DNA of 64,000 nt, taken from Oscillibacter sp. (lineage in GTDB: Bacteria > Bacillota > Clostridia > Oscillospirales > Oscillospiraceae). Position numbers and translations under genes: made by a program. The first letter of the stretch is position 1. Every line of letters starts with the position of its first letter. The notes under the pieces are model-generated. The model had not been told where the DNA came from. It saw only the letters and a program-made list of their open reading frames with translations, and searched no databases. The stretch spans positions 30,600 through 94,599 of the forward strand of contig JAAVHC010000047.1 of NCBI GenBank assembly GCA_014799925.1, in the 5' to 3' direction. This document shows, in pieces, positions 42,889-51,688 of this stretch.

Positions 42889-43004
42889 CCACATCTCCAA
42901 AAAGAAATCGCAAACTCGCTTCGCGCCGCCGCCAACGCTCCCGGACGTCCCCGACGTATCGGGAATACAGCTGTCCCCGGCGCTCCGTTCACACACTCTT
43001 TCCT

Positions 43005-43033
43005 ATTCTATCAAAATATACGGCTTATGGCAA
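43005..43033 (-). promoter_or_regulatory. Promoter of the hybrid kinase operon
   Basis: Leftward TTGCCA (43028-43033), 17 nt, TAGAAT (43005-43010). It lies between the PucR stop and the kinase start. Confidence 0.75.
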
Positions 43034-43083
43034 TCGTATTTTTCAGAATCTTTGCCGAATCTCTGCGGACCGCGCCTGCCTTA

Positions 43084-44619
43084 TCAGATTTCCTCCTCCA
43101 GCCGGAAAGACAGCAGCAGATACAGCCGGAGGGCCTCGTTATTCAGGTCGATCTTGGTCAGGGCCGTAATCTTCTCAAGGCGGTAGAGCAGTGTTGTCCG
43201 GTGGATGATCAGCGCCTCGGCGGTCCTGGGGACGCTGCGCTCGTTGAGCAGGAAGCTCTTCAGGGTTGCAAAATACTGGCTCCCGTGCTCCCGGTCATAC
43301 TGCCGCAGGAATTTGGGCACCCGGGAGAGATACAGGGAAAGCGGCGCGGGCGTCTCAATGCGGGAAAACAGATATTCCACGGCGCAGTCCTCGAAGGACA
43401 TGCACCACTGGTGGCTGCGCAGGCGGAAGGCATACTCAATCGCGTAGCTGGCCTGGGCATAGGCGGTGTTCAGGTAGAAAACGCTCTCCACAGGCAGCGA
43501 CACCCCGGCGTACATGAGGCTGTCCCGGAGAAAAGGGGCCAGCCTGGAGCGGAAGGAGGCCTGGTCCAGCTGGGAGGCGTCCAGGTCCGCGATCATGCAC
43601 AGCTGCTGCTCATAGAAGAGGAGGAAGGTCCCGGGGAAAGCGGAGAAAAGGCTGTTGCGGAGAACGCCGCTGCTGATAATGGCGTTCTCCGGGTCCTGGC
43701 TTTGCAGCTTGGCCAGCAGGAAGCGCCCCGTCTCCCGCCAGCCCAGCGCGGTCAGGAGGACGCGCAGATCCCGCCGGTCCGCCTCTCCGGTGGCGATCAG
43801 ACTTTTCAGCATACCGGTCAGGTCCCGGCGGCTCTGGCCGGCGTTCATGTCGTCCCTGCGGAGGATCATCAGCGCGTAGTCCGCCAGGTATTCCACCAGC
43901 AGATCGTCTCCCGGACGAAGGGGGACGTGCAGCTCGTTGACCAGAAGCCGGGCCCGGTAGTGATCGGCGTCCCATATGTTGATATACAGGGACCGCATGT
44001 GATAGGGATAATGGCCGGTTCCCCAGATGGCCGCCTTTTTCCGGTGGAGGGTGTCCCGGTAGCCCTCGCTGAATTTGAAATCCTCCACCAGCCACAGCGG
44101 GACGAAATGCTTCCCGGTTTCCGGGTTATACTCCAGCTCCAGCATTCCCTCCACGTAGCAGGGCAGGGCCAGGATGGTGAACGCGTTGTCATGGATGTAC
44201 ACCGGGTTTTGCAGATAGGACGTGGCGGCGGCGCACAGCTCGTCCAGGCCGCCGCCGCGGCTGAGGATCCAGTTCAGCTCCGCCTCAAAATCGCGGAAGC
44301 GCTGAAAGATCCGCGCCAGCTCGTTGACCGTCTCCAGAAACGTCCTGCCCCGGACGCAGATATGCTCCGCCTGCCCCGGCCGCTCGCCGATGGACAGATA
44401 GGGGTACCGGTCCAGGGGGAACGCGCCGCCCTCCTCCTGGAGCACATAGAGCACGCCGGGCTCCAGGGTCTCGCCGGGCAGGAAGACGCGGAAGCCGTAA
44501 AAACGGGCCTGGTCCCCGGAGTGCAGGGTGAAATCCCAGAGCCTGTCGTCCAGCTCGTCGGCGATCATACGCAGGGACAGGGCCAGCTGGCGGCGCGGGC
44601 CGGAAGAGGGATGATACAT
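43084..44619 (-). CDS. PucR-family transcriptional regulator
   Basis: 511 residues. A long N-terminal sensory part without recognised motifs, then a GGDEF-like CdaR middle, and the C-terminal PucR helix-turn-helix: LKSFLLNERSVPRTAEALII, HRTTLLYRLEKIT and LRLYLLLSFRLEEE. The ATG at 44619 has AAAGGAGGT. It is divergent from the MFS/corrinoid operon, with 358 bp between, and is its likely regulator. PucR/CdaR proteins normally respond to small metabolites. Confidence 0.9.
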   Translation of the reverse strand: MYHPSSGPRRQLALSLRMIADELDDRLWDFTLHSGDQARFYGFRVFLPGETLEPGVLYVLQEEGGAFPLDRYPYLSIGERPGQAEHICVRGRTFLETVNELARIFQRFRDFEAELNWILSRGGGLDELCAAATSYLQNPVYIHDNAFTILALPCYVEGMLELEYNPETGKHFVPLWLVEDFKFSEGYRDTLHRKKAAIWGTGHYPYHMRSLYINIWDADHYRARLLVNELHVPLRPGDDLLVEYLADYALMILRRDDMNAGQSRRDLTGMLKSLIATGEADRRDLRVLLTALGWRETGRFLLAKLQSQDPENAIISSGVLRNSLFSAFPGTFLLFYEQQLCMIADLDASQLDQASFRSRLAPFLRDSLMYAGVSLPVESVFYLNTAYAQASYAIEYAFRLRSHQWCMSFEDCAVEYLFSRIETPAPLSLYLSRVPKFLRQYDREHGSQYFATLKSFLLNERSVPRTAEALIIHRTTLLYRLEKITALTKIDLNNEALRLYLLLSFRLEEEI

Positions 44620-44977
44620 GTCTGCGGGACCTCCTTTGTGCAGATGGGGCTTCCTGCGGATGCCTGACAACAGTATATCCTCATTTTTGCGGAAAGAAAA
44701 GGGGTTGATCTTTCAAAATAGAGGAAAATTTACGCCGGCCTTTTGTGCTGATTGACAAATAAGGCGAAAACGAATAGTATACAATTAGATAAAAGGTCAA
44801 AAAGATGCGGAAAATTTGCGGAAGCGCCAATCCGCCAGGCTGCGGCAAACCAGCGGAATCCGCCCCCACGAACGCCGTCGGGACCCTGACCGGGTGCCGT
44901 GCCCCAGGGACATGTACTTCTGTGATCGTCCGCGTTTCCGCGCGGTGATTAAATTTTTTATTTCGGGGGAGAAATCA
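44620..44977. promoter_or_regulatory. Divergent control region of the PucR gene and the corrinoid operon
   Basis: AT-rich centre. Rightward promoter TTGACA (44752-44757), 17 nt, TAGTAT (44775-44780), implying an mRNA leader of about 190 nt before the ATG at 44978. Leader hairpins GCGGA/TCCGC and CCCTGACCGGG are visible, but no known riboswitch was recognised. No gene seen. Confidence 0.65.
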
Positions 44978-46363
44978 ATGGAGAAAAAAGCAAAGAAAGA
45001 GCCTAAGAGACTGACATCCGCGCTGAAGAATTTCTTCGGCGTGGGCGACGCCGGTTTCGTGCTCATGAGCAACATCGAGACCTTCTACTTTATGACCTAT
45101 CTGACAGACTTCGCCGGGTTCGGCGCGGTCATCTCCGGCCTCATCAACACGGTGTTCTCCGTGGTGGACGCCTGCCTGTCCTGGATCTACGGCGGCATCC
45201 TCAACGGCACCAAGGCCAAGAAGTGGGGCCGCTACCGCTCCTGGCTGATCCTGACGCCCTGGCTGGTGCCCTTCCTCTTCGCGTTCCAATTCATCCGCAT
45301 CGGTGAGAACGAGATGCTTTCCGCGGTGGTCATCATCGCCGCCGCCATCATTTCCCACGTGGTGTGGAACATCGGCTACGTAGCCAACGCCACCCTGGTC
45401 AGCGTGGTGGGCAAGACCCCGGAGGACAAGGCGACCCTGTCTTCCTCCCGTGCCACCTGGAACAACATCGGCGGCCTGCTGTTCTCCTATCTGGGCCTGC
45501 CCTTCGCCAACGTGCTGGCGGGGATCGTAGGTGAGCAGAACAAGTTCGCCGCCGCGGCCTTCTGCCTGGGCATCCTGATGGCTGTGGGCTACTTCGCTCA
45601 CTTCAAGATGACCGAGGGCTACGAGGAGATCGAGGACGCCAGCCACGCCAAGGCCGCCCAGACCAACAAGACCAGCATCCCCGAAATGTTCCGGTCCCTG
45701 TTCCAGAATCCCCAGCTGCTGATCCTCATGATCGCGGACCTGGCCAAGTGGTGCGTGAAGTTCGTCACCGCCGCCTCCGCCATCTACTATTTCCGCGACG
45801 CCATGGGCAACCTCGGCTATATGACCACCTACACCCTGACCATCGCCATCGGCGCCATCGTCGGCGCTTACGTGGTCCGCTTCCTGGTGCAGAAGTTTGA
45901 TTCCCGTACCATTACCATCGGCGCCTACCTCGGCATGGCGGTGTTCCTGTTCCTCATCTATGTCTTCTATGCCAATGCCGTTCTGGTCATCGCCCTGATG
46001 ACCTGTGCCCAGTTCTTCTACGGCATGGCCCTGGCTTCCTCCCCGGCTCTGTACGCCGACACAGTGGTCTACGCCACCTGGAAGACCGGCAAGAACGCCG
46101 CCGGCTGGATCATGGGCCTGCAGAACCTGCCCCTGAAAATCGGCGTGTTCCTCCGCGGCACCATCCTCTCCGCCTGCCTGGTTGCCACCGGCTGGCAGTC
46201 CGGCGTGGTTCTGGAGGGCGCGGCCCGCCAGGGCATGACCGTGGCCTTCGCCCTGGTTCCCGCCGTCTTCTGTGCCGCCGGCGCGCTGCTGCTGATCTTC
46301 GGCTACCGCCTGACCAAGGAGCGCATCGCCCAGTACCAGGCTGAGATCGACGCCAGGAGCTGA
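44978..46363 (+). CDS. MFS transporter (GPH-like), first gene of the corrinoid operon
   Basis: 461 residues, about 12 membrane segments. Start at 44978 behind GGGGGAG; the longer frame has no site. MTYLTDFAGFGAVISGLINT, KKWGRYRSWLILTPWLVPFL and SSSRATWNNIGG are typical of the glycoside-pentoside-hexuronide/cation symporter branch of the MFS. In this operon it probably imports the methylated (aromatic) substrate or exports the product. The NAT gene starts 4 bp after its stop. Confidence 0.87.
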   Translation: MEKKAKKEPKRLTSALKNFFGVGDAGFVLMSNIETFYFMTYLTDFAGFGAVISGLINTVFSVVDACLSWIYGGILNGTKAKKWGRYRSWLILTPWLVPFLFAFQFIRIGENEMLSAVVIIAAAIISHVVWNIGYVANATLVSVVGKTPEDKATLSSSRATWNNIGGLLFSYLGLPFANVLAGIVGEQNKFAAAAFCLGILMAVGYFAHFKMTEGYEEIEDASHAKAAQTNKTSIPEMFRSLFQNPQLLILMIADLAKWCVKFVTAASAIYYFRDAMGNLGYMTTYTLTIAIGAIVGAYVVRFLVQKFDSRTITIGAYLGMAVFLFLIYVFYANAVLVIALMTCAQFFYGMALASSPALYADTVVYATWKTGKNAAGWIMGLQNLPLKIGVFLRGTILSACLVATGWQSGVVLEGAARQGMTVAFALVPAVFCAAGALLLIFGYRLTKERIAQYQAEIDARS

Positions 46364-46367
46364 GACC

Positions 46368-47135
46368 TTGGATATTGACAGATATTTAAAACGTATCGGC
46401 GTACCCCGGCCCTCCGCTCCCACGGCTGAGGCGCTGCGGACGCTGACCCGCGCCCACCTGGAGCGGGTGCCCTTTGAGAACCTGGAAATCGCGCTGGAGC
46501 ACCGCTGTCCCTCTCTGGACCCGGAGGACCTGTTCCGCAAGGTGGCAGAAGAGAGCCGGGGCGGATACTGCTTCGAGCTGAACAAGCTGTTCTACCTGCT
46601 GCTGCGGGAGCTGGGCTACGACTGTTATTGCGCCGCCGCCCGGATTCTGTACCGGCGGACGGAGCTCCGCCCCCTGTCCCACCGGACCATCGTGGTCCGG
46701 GCGGAGGGCGAACGGTGGCTGTGCGACGTGGGCTTTGGCGGCCCCAGCCCCAAGGGGGCGATGCGGCTGGCTCCGGGAGAACAGACCGTGGAGGGAGAGG
46801 TCTTCTCCAGCCGCGAAGAGGACGGCGTGGTCAACGTGTACCGCCATGATCCGGACGGCGTGCATCTTCTCATGTCCTTCCGGGATGTGCCGGTTCCGGA
46901 TGTGGACTTTGATGTTCTGAGCGGTTATTGGGGATATCACCCTGATTCCGTTTTCACCCAGAAGCTGGTCCTGTACCGCTGCATCCCGGGCGGAATCCTA
47001 TCTCTGGTGGGGGACCGGTTTGCCTGCACAGTGCAGGGAGAGGAAGTAGAAACCCGTAAAATCTCCGGCGGGGAGGAACTATCCGACCTTCTGCGGGACA
47101 GCTTTGGTCTTGCGCTGCCCCGCGCCGCCGGATAA
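46368..47135 (+). CDS. nat: Arylamine N-acetyltransferase
   Basis: 255 residues, normal NAT length. Cysteine-protease-like triad Cys68 (RGGYCFELN), His105 (LSHRTIVV) and Asp120 (CDVGFGG), at the same spacing as the Salmonella enzyme. Acetyl-CoA:arylamine transfer (also arylhydrazines, and O-acetylation of N-hydroxyarylamines in the family). The start is TTG at 46368 with AGGAG 8 nt upstream; the N terminus DIDRYLKRIGV matches NATs. Second gene of the operon, so probably regulated together with the O-demethylase genes. Confidence 0.94.
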   Translation: MDIDRYLKRIGVPRPSAPTAEALRTLTRAHLERVPFENLEIALEHRCPSLDPEDLFRKVAEESRGGYCFELNKLFYLLLRELGYDCYCAAARILYRRTELRPLSHRTIVVRAEGERWLCDVGFGGPSPKGAMRLAPGEQTVEGEVFSSREEDGVVNVYRHDPDGVHLLMSFRDVPVPDVDFDVLSGYWGYHPDSVFTQKLVLYRCIPGGILSLVGDRFACTVQGEEVETRKISGGEELSDLLRDSFGLALPRAAG

Positions 47136-47152
47136 TGAAAAGGAGGAAATGT

Positions 47153-47962
47153 ATGATCATCATCGGCGAAAAGATCAACGGCTCCATCCCGGTCGTAGCG
47201 GACGCCATCGCCCGCAGGGACAGCGAATTCATTAAGGAGCGCGCCAGAATCCAGGCGGAAGCCGGCGCTACCTTCATCGACTGCTGCGCCTCCGTGCCGG
47301 AGAGCGAGGAGGTGGAGACGCTCCACTGGATGATCGACTGCATCCAGTCTGTCACCGATCTGCCCATTTCCGTGGACAGCCCCAGCGCCGACGTGCTGGT
47401 GGAGGCGTACAAGTTCTGCAAGAAGCCGGGCCTGTTCAACTCCGTCTCCGGCGAGGGCGACAAGATCGACAAGATTTTCCCCATCATGGCCGCCAACCCC
47501 GGCTGGGAGGTCATCGCTCTGCTCAGTGACGACACGGGCATCCCCAAGAGCGCCGCCGACCGGCTGAAGGTCTTTGACAAGATCATGGCCAAGGCCGGGG
47601 AGTATGGCGTTTCCCCCAACCGCATCCACATCGACCCCCTGGTGGAGATGCTCTGCACCTCCGAGAACGGCATTGAGACCAACACCGAGGTTATCTCCAC
47701 CGTCCGGGAGAGGTATCCCTCCATCCACATCACCGCCGCCGTCAGCAACATCTCCTTCAACCTGCCCGTGCGGAAGATGATCAACCTGGGCTTCACCGTC
47801 CTGGCCATGAACGCCGGCCTGGACAGCGCCATCCTGGACCCCACCAACCGGGATATGATGGGCATCATCTACGCCACCGAGGCCCTGCTGGGCGAGGACG
47901 ACTACTGCATGGAGTATATCAGCGCCTATCGCGAGGGCGTGTTCGGCCCCGTGAAGAACTAA
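47153..47962 (+). CDS. Methyltetrahydrofolate-type methyltransferase (MtrH/pterin-binding family)
   Basis: 269 residues. IIIGEKINGSIPVVADAIAR, EAGATFIDCCASVPESEEVE, LPISVDSPSADVLVEAY and FNSVSGEGDKIDKIFP are the pterin-binding TIM barrel pattern of MtrH/AcsE-like proteins. In aryl-O-demethylases this is methyltransferase II, moving methyl from the corrinoid to tetrahydrofolate. The start is the ATG at 47153 behind AAAGGAGG; an ATG at 47135 lies before that site. Directly upstream of the corrinoid protein gene. Confidence 0.93.
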   Translation: MIIIGEKINGSIPVVADAIARRDSEFIKERARIQAEAGATFIDCCASVPESEEVETLHWMIDCIQSVTDLPISVDSPSADVLVEAYKFCKKPGLFNSVSGEGDKIDKIFPIMAANPGWEVIALLSDDTGIPKSAADRLKVFDKIMAKAGEYGVSPNRIHIDPLVEMLCTSENGIETNTEVISTVRERYPSIHITAAVSNISFNLPVRKMINLGFTVLAMNAGLDSAILDPTNRDMMGIIYATEALLGEDDYCMEYISAYREGVFGPVKN

Positions 47963-48018
47963 AATCAAGCAGCCAAAAGAGCCGGTATTTAAGATTTATA
48001 TATTAGGAGGAAAAACAA

Positions 48019-48654
48019 ATGTCTGTTTTGCAGGAACTGTCCCTGAACGTTGAGAAGGGCAAGCGGAAGCTCGTCCCCGGTCTGGTCCAGCAGGCGCTGG
48101 ACGAGGGTCTGGATCCCAATGTGATCCTCAACGAGGGCATGATCGACGCCATGAGCCGCGTGGGCGACGCCTTCCGCGAGGGCAAGATCTTCGTCCCCGA
48201 GATGCTCATCGCCGCCAAGGCCATGCAGGCCGGCGTGGCCACCCTGAAGCCCGCTCTGGCCGCCGGCGGCGCCGTCAGCCGCGGCAAGCTCATCCTGGGC
48301 ACCGTGGCGGGCGACCTCCACGACATCGGCAAGAACCTGGTGGGCATGATGCTGGAGTCCGCCGGCTTCGAGGTCATCGACCTGGGCGTGGACGTGGCCG
48401 ACGAGGCGTTCCTGGACGCCTACAACGCCAACCCCGACGTGAAGCTCATCTGCCTGTCCGCTCTGCTGACCACCACCATGCCCGCCATGCGCTCCGCCGT
48501 GGCGAAGATCAACGCCGCGCCCTGGCGCGACAAGGTGAAGGTCATGGTGGGCGGCGCGCCCATCACCCAGGCGTTCTGCGATGAGATCGGCGCGGACTGC
48601 TACACCCCCGACGCCGCTTCCGCCGCCGAGGCCGCCAAGAAGCTGGTTGAGTAA
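48019..48654 (+). CDS. Corrinoid protein (methyl carrier)
   Basis: 211 residues. N-terminal helical cap (GLVQQALDEGLDPNVILNEG; FREGKIFVPEMLIAAKAMQ) and a B12-binding Rossmann domain with the base-off His motif GDLHDIGKNLVGMM, DLGVDV and VGGAPITQAFCDEIGADCY. This is the standard two-domain corrinoid protein of methanol/aryl-ether methyltransferase systems. It shuttles methyl between the UROD-type enzyme and the MtrH-type enzyme. AGGAGG precedes the ATG. Confidence 0.96.
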   Translation: MSVLQELSLNVEKGKRKLVPGLVQQALDEGLDPNVILNEGMIDAMSRVGDAFREGKIFVPEMLIAAKAMQAGVATLKPALAAGGAVSRGKLILGTVAGDLHDIGKNLVGMMLESAGFEVIDLGVDVADEAFLDAYNANPDVKLICLSALLTTTMPAMRSAVAKINAAPWRDKVKVMVGGAPITQAFCDEIGADCYTPDAASAAEAAKKLVE

Positions 48655-48674
48655 GAAAAGGAGAGGAAAACGAT

Positions 48675-49664
48675 ATGCTGACGAAACGCCAAAATCTGTT
48701 GGAAACCATCCACGGCGGAAACCCCGACCGATTTGTAAAGCAGTATGAAGCCTTTGCCATGCTTGTCGGCTCCCCCTTCGGCAAGCGCAACCCCAACCCG
48801 AAGTACGGCGAGCTGAACGTGGTCAACGCCTGGGGCGTGACCAAGTCCTACCCCGTGGGGACCCCCGGCCCCTTCCCTGTCCATACGCCGGACAAGATCG
48901 TCATCAAGGACATTGAGAACTGGCGGGACTATGTGAAGGTTCCCCGGGTGGTCTATGACGCCGAGGAGTGGGAGCCCTTCATCGCCAGGGCCGAGGCGGT
49001 GGACCGGAAGGAGCAGTTCGTCACGCCCTTCTTCGCCCCCGGCATCTTTGAGCAGTGCCACTACCTGATGGAGATCCAGAACTGCCTGATGGCGTTCTAT
49101 GAGAACCCCGACGAGATGCATGAGCTCATCGACTGCATCACCGAGTTTGAGCTGGACTACGCCCGGGAGCTGTGCAAGTATATCAAGCCTGACGCCATGT
49201 TCCACCATGACGACTGGGGCACCCAGATTTCCACCTTCATGTCCCCCGACATGTTCCGTGAGTTCCTCAAGCCGGCCTACGAGAAGGTGTACGGCTACTA
49301 CAAGAGCCATGGCGTGGAGCTGATCATCCACCACTCCGACTCCTACGCCGCCACCCTGGTGCCCGATATGATCGACATGGGCATCGACATCTGGCAGGGC
49401 GTCATGAACACCAACAACATTCCCGAGCTGATCAAGCAGTACGGCGGCAAGATCACCTTCATGGGCGGCGTCGACAGCGCCAGCGTGGACTACGAGGGCT
49501 GGACGCAGGAAGTGGTCGCCAGGGAAGTGGAGCGGGCCTGCCGTGAGTGCGGCAAGCTGTACTTCATCCCCAACGCCTCCCAGGGCCTGAATGTGAGCAC
49601 CTTCCCCGGCGTCTATGAGGCCATTGACGCCGAGATCGACAAGTGCTCCAAGAAGTTCTTCTGA
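48675..49664 (+). CDS. UROD-family methyltransferase (predicted O-demethylase component I)
   Basis: 329 residues of the uroporphyrinogen decarboxylase (URO-D) superfamily: TPFFAPGIFEQCHYLMEIQN, AMFHHDDWGTQISTFMSPDM, LIIHHSDSYAATLVPDMIDM, ITFMGGVDSASVDYEG. It is not the heme enzyme: the N-terminal RQNLLETIHGGNPDRF and the corrinoid neighbours put it with the methyl-transferring members (MtaA/CmuA/MtvB-like). Expected to demethylate a methoxylated substrate onto the corrinoid. The metal-site pattern HHSDS differs from the HxC of MtaA. Confidence 0.87.
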   Translation: MLTKRQNLLETIHGGNPDRFVKQYEAFAMLVGSPFGKRNPNPKYGELNVVNAWGVTKSYPVGTPGPFPVHTPDKIVIKDIENWRDYVKVPRVVYDAEEWEPFIARAEAVDRKEQFVTPFFAPGIFEQCHYLMEIQNCLMAFYENPDEMHELIDCITEFELDYARELCKYIKPDAMFHHDDWGTQISTFMSPDMFREFLKPAYEKVYGYYKSHGVELIIHHSDSYAATLVPDMIDMGIDIWQGVMNTNNIPELIKQYGGKITFMGGVDSASVDYEGWTQEVVAREVERACRECGKLYFIPNASQGLNVSTFPGVYEAIDAEIDKCSKKFF

Positions 49665-49683
49665 TCAGAAGTAATAATAGCGC

Positions 49684-49719
49684 GATACAGGGAAACCGGA
49701 TTTTCCGGTTTCCCTGTAT
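49684..49719. repeat. Intra-operon hairpin
   Basis: GATACAGGGAAACCGGA / TCCGGTTTCCCTGTAT with a 3-nt loop. It lies between the UROD-type gene and the flavoprotein gene, without a T run; it could cap or stabilise the upstream message. Confidence 0.6.
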
Positions 49720-49742
49720 TGCAAAAAGGAGAGACTGACGAT

Positions 49743-51683
49743 ATGAAGCAGATGTATCCAAATCTGTGCAAGCCCATCACCATCGGCAACGTGACCTTCC
49801 GCAACCGCATTTTCTCCGCTCCCATGTCCGGCGCGGACATCACGCCGGACTGCAATATCGGGATGCGCTCCACCTACTTCTATGAGATGCGTGCCAAGGG
49901 CGGCGCGGCGGCGGTGACCGTCAGCGAGCTGGTGGTGGACCCCAGGACCGACGCGTCCTTCATGTACCACCTCAACCGCACCAACCCCGGCTCCATTCCC
50001 AGCTTTACTTACACCGCCGACGCCATCAGCCGCCACGGGGCTATCCCCAGCGTGGAGTTCTCCCATGCCGGACAGTACGCCGGCACCTACCTGCTGGACA
50101 AGGACGCCAAGCAGGAGATGGTCCAGTACGGCCCCAGCGACTGCACCCGGCCCGACGGCATCCCCGTGAAGGCCCTGACAAAAGAGCAGATGGCGGAGAT
50201 GGTGGACACCTATCGGGAGACCGCCAGGCTGGCGAAGCTGTGCGGCTTTAAGATGATTATGGTCCACGCCGGCCACGGCTGGCTTCTCAACCAGTTCCTG
50301 TCCCCCTACTTCAACCACCGGGAGGACGAGTACGGCGGCAGCCTGGAGAACCGGCTCCGGTTCGTCCGGGAGATCATCCAGGCGGTCCGGGACGGCGTGG
50401 GCCCCGGATTCCCCATCGAGCTGCGCATGAGCGGCTCCGAGTTCTTCGAGGGCGGCTACGGCCTGGATGAGGGCTGCCGCATCGCCCACGGGCTGGAGGA
50501 CCTGGTGGACCTGATCCACGTGTCCGCCGGTTCCTATAAGTACGGCTTCTCCATCACCCATCCCTCCATGTTCCGGGAGCATGGGTGCAACGTATTTCTC
50601 GCCAGGGAGATCAAAAAGCACGTCAGCGTCCCCGTGGCCGCCATCGGCGGGCTCAACGACCCGGATATGATGGATAAGCTCATCGGCGACGGCGAGGTGG
50701 ACGTGGTATACATGGGCCGCGCCCTGCTGGCGGACCCGGAGCTGCCCAACAAGGTCATGAGCAACCGTCCGGAGGAGATCGTGCGGTGCCTGCGGTGCTT
50801 TGTATGCATGGCGGAGCGCGGCGCCACCTCCACCCGGCGGTGCAGCGTCAACCCCCGGATCGGCCGGGAGCACGAGGGCATGGAGGTCCGGCCCGCCCGG
50901 ATCAAAAAGAAGGTGCTGGTGGCCGGAGGCGGCGTAGGCGGCCTTCAGGCGGCGGTCACCGCCGCCCAGCGGGGTCACCAGGTGGTGCTGTGCGAGAAGA
51001 GCGGCAAGCTGGGCGGCATCCTCAACTGCGAACAGGCCATTGACTTCAAGTACGAGATGTACCAGCTGGGTCAGACCCTTGCCCTCCAGGCGGAGCGGGA
51101 AGGCGTGGAGATCCGGCTGAACACCGAGGCCACGCCGGAGCTGGCCGAGGGATTTGACGCGGTGATCGTGGCGGTGGGCTCCAGCCCCATCGTACCCAGA
51201 CTCCCCGGCATTGAGCGGGCCGTGGTGGTCAACAACTATTACAAGGAGAAGGACAGGGTCACCGCGGAGGAGATCGTGGTGCTGGGCGGCGGCCTGGCGG
51301 GCTGCGAGTGCGCGGTCCATCTGGCCCGCGACGGCAAGAGGGTCCGTCTGGTGGAGATGCTGGACGAGGTCTGCCGCGACGCCAACATCCGCCACCGCCC
51401 CATCCTGCTCCAGGAGCTGAAGGACCGGGGCGTGGAGGTCCTGACGGGCCACCGTGCGCTGGAGATCAGGGAAGAAGGCGTGCTCTGCCAGAACAAGGCC
51501 GGGGAGCAGGTCCTGGCGCCCGGCGGGAACGTGATCTGCGCCGTGGGCCAGCGGGCCAACCGGGACGCGGCCGACGCGCTGCGCGCCTCCGCGCCCTTCG
51601 TGCGGCTCATCGGCGACTGCGTGCGCCCCGCCAACATCTGCATGGCGGTCTATGAGGCCTACCACGCCGCGCTGGACATCTAA
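49743..51683 (+). CDS. Old-yellow-enzyme/2,4-dienoyl-CoA reductase-like flavoprotein
   Basis: 646 residues. The N-terminal FMN barrel (VTFRNRIFSAPMSGADITPD; EFSHAGQYAGTY; HAGHGWLLNQFLSPYFNHRE), 4Fe-4S cysteines in CLRCFVCMAERGATSTRRC, then FAD/NAD(P) domains (VLVAGGGVGGLQAAVTAA; VVLGGGLAGCECAVHLARDG). Family members reduce activated C=C bonds (FadH, enoate/cinnamate reductases such as FldZ) or demethylate amines. In this operon, reduction of an unsaturated aromatic side chain is a plausible role. The start at 49743 is behind AAAGGAGA. Confidence 0.9.
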   Translation: MKQMYPNLCKPITIGNVTFRNRIFSAPMSGADITPDCNIGMRSTYFYEMRAKGGAAAVTVSELVVDPRTDASFMYHLNRTNPGSIPSFTYTADAISRHGAIPSVEFSHAGQYAGTYLLDKDAKQEMVQYGPSDCTRPDGIPVKALTKEQMAEMVDTYRETARLAKLCGFKMIMVHAGHGWLLNQFLSPYFNHREDEYGGSLENRLRFVREIIQAVRDGVGPGFPIELRMSGSEFFEGGYGLDEGCRIAHGLEDLVDLIHVSAGSYKYGFSITHPSMFREHGCNVFLAREIKKHVSVPVAAIGGLNDPDMMDKLIGDGEVDVVYMGRALLADPELPNKVMSNRPEEIVRCLRCFVCMAERGATSTRRCSVNPRIGREHEGMEVRPARIKKKVLVAGGGVGGLQAAVTAAQRGHQVVLCEKSGKLGGILNCEQAIDFKYEMYQLGQTLALQAEREGVEIRLNTEATPELAEGFDAVIVAVGSSPIVPRLPGIERAVVVNNYYKEKDRVTAEEIVVLGGGLAGCECAVHLARDGKRVRLVEMLDEVCRDANIRHRPILLQELKDRGVEVLTGHRALEIREEGVLCQNKAGEQVLAPGGNVICAVGQRANRDAADALRASAPFVRLIGDCVRPANICMAVYEAYHAALDI

Positions 51684-51688
51684 AGCAT

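Noticed and set aside
40384..44667. 1427-residue open frame on the + strand
   Set aside because: It is antisense to the hybrid kinase and the PucR gene, both with clear motifs; open antisense frames are expected in GC-rich codons. No domain is readable in it.
47135..47152. ATG at 47135 as start of the MtrH-type gene
   Set aside because: The AAAGGAGG site lies after it and fits the ATG at 47153, where family homology begins.
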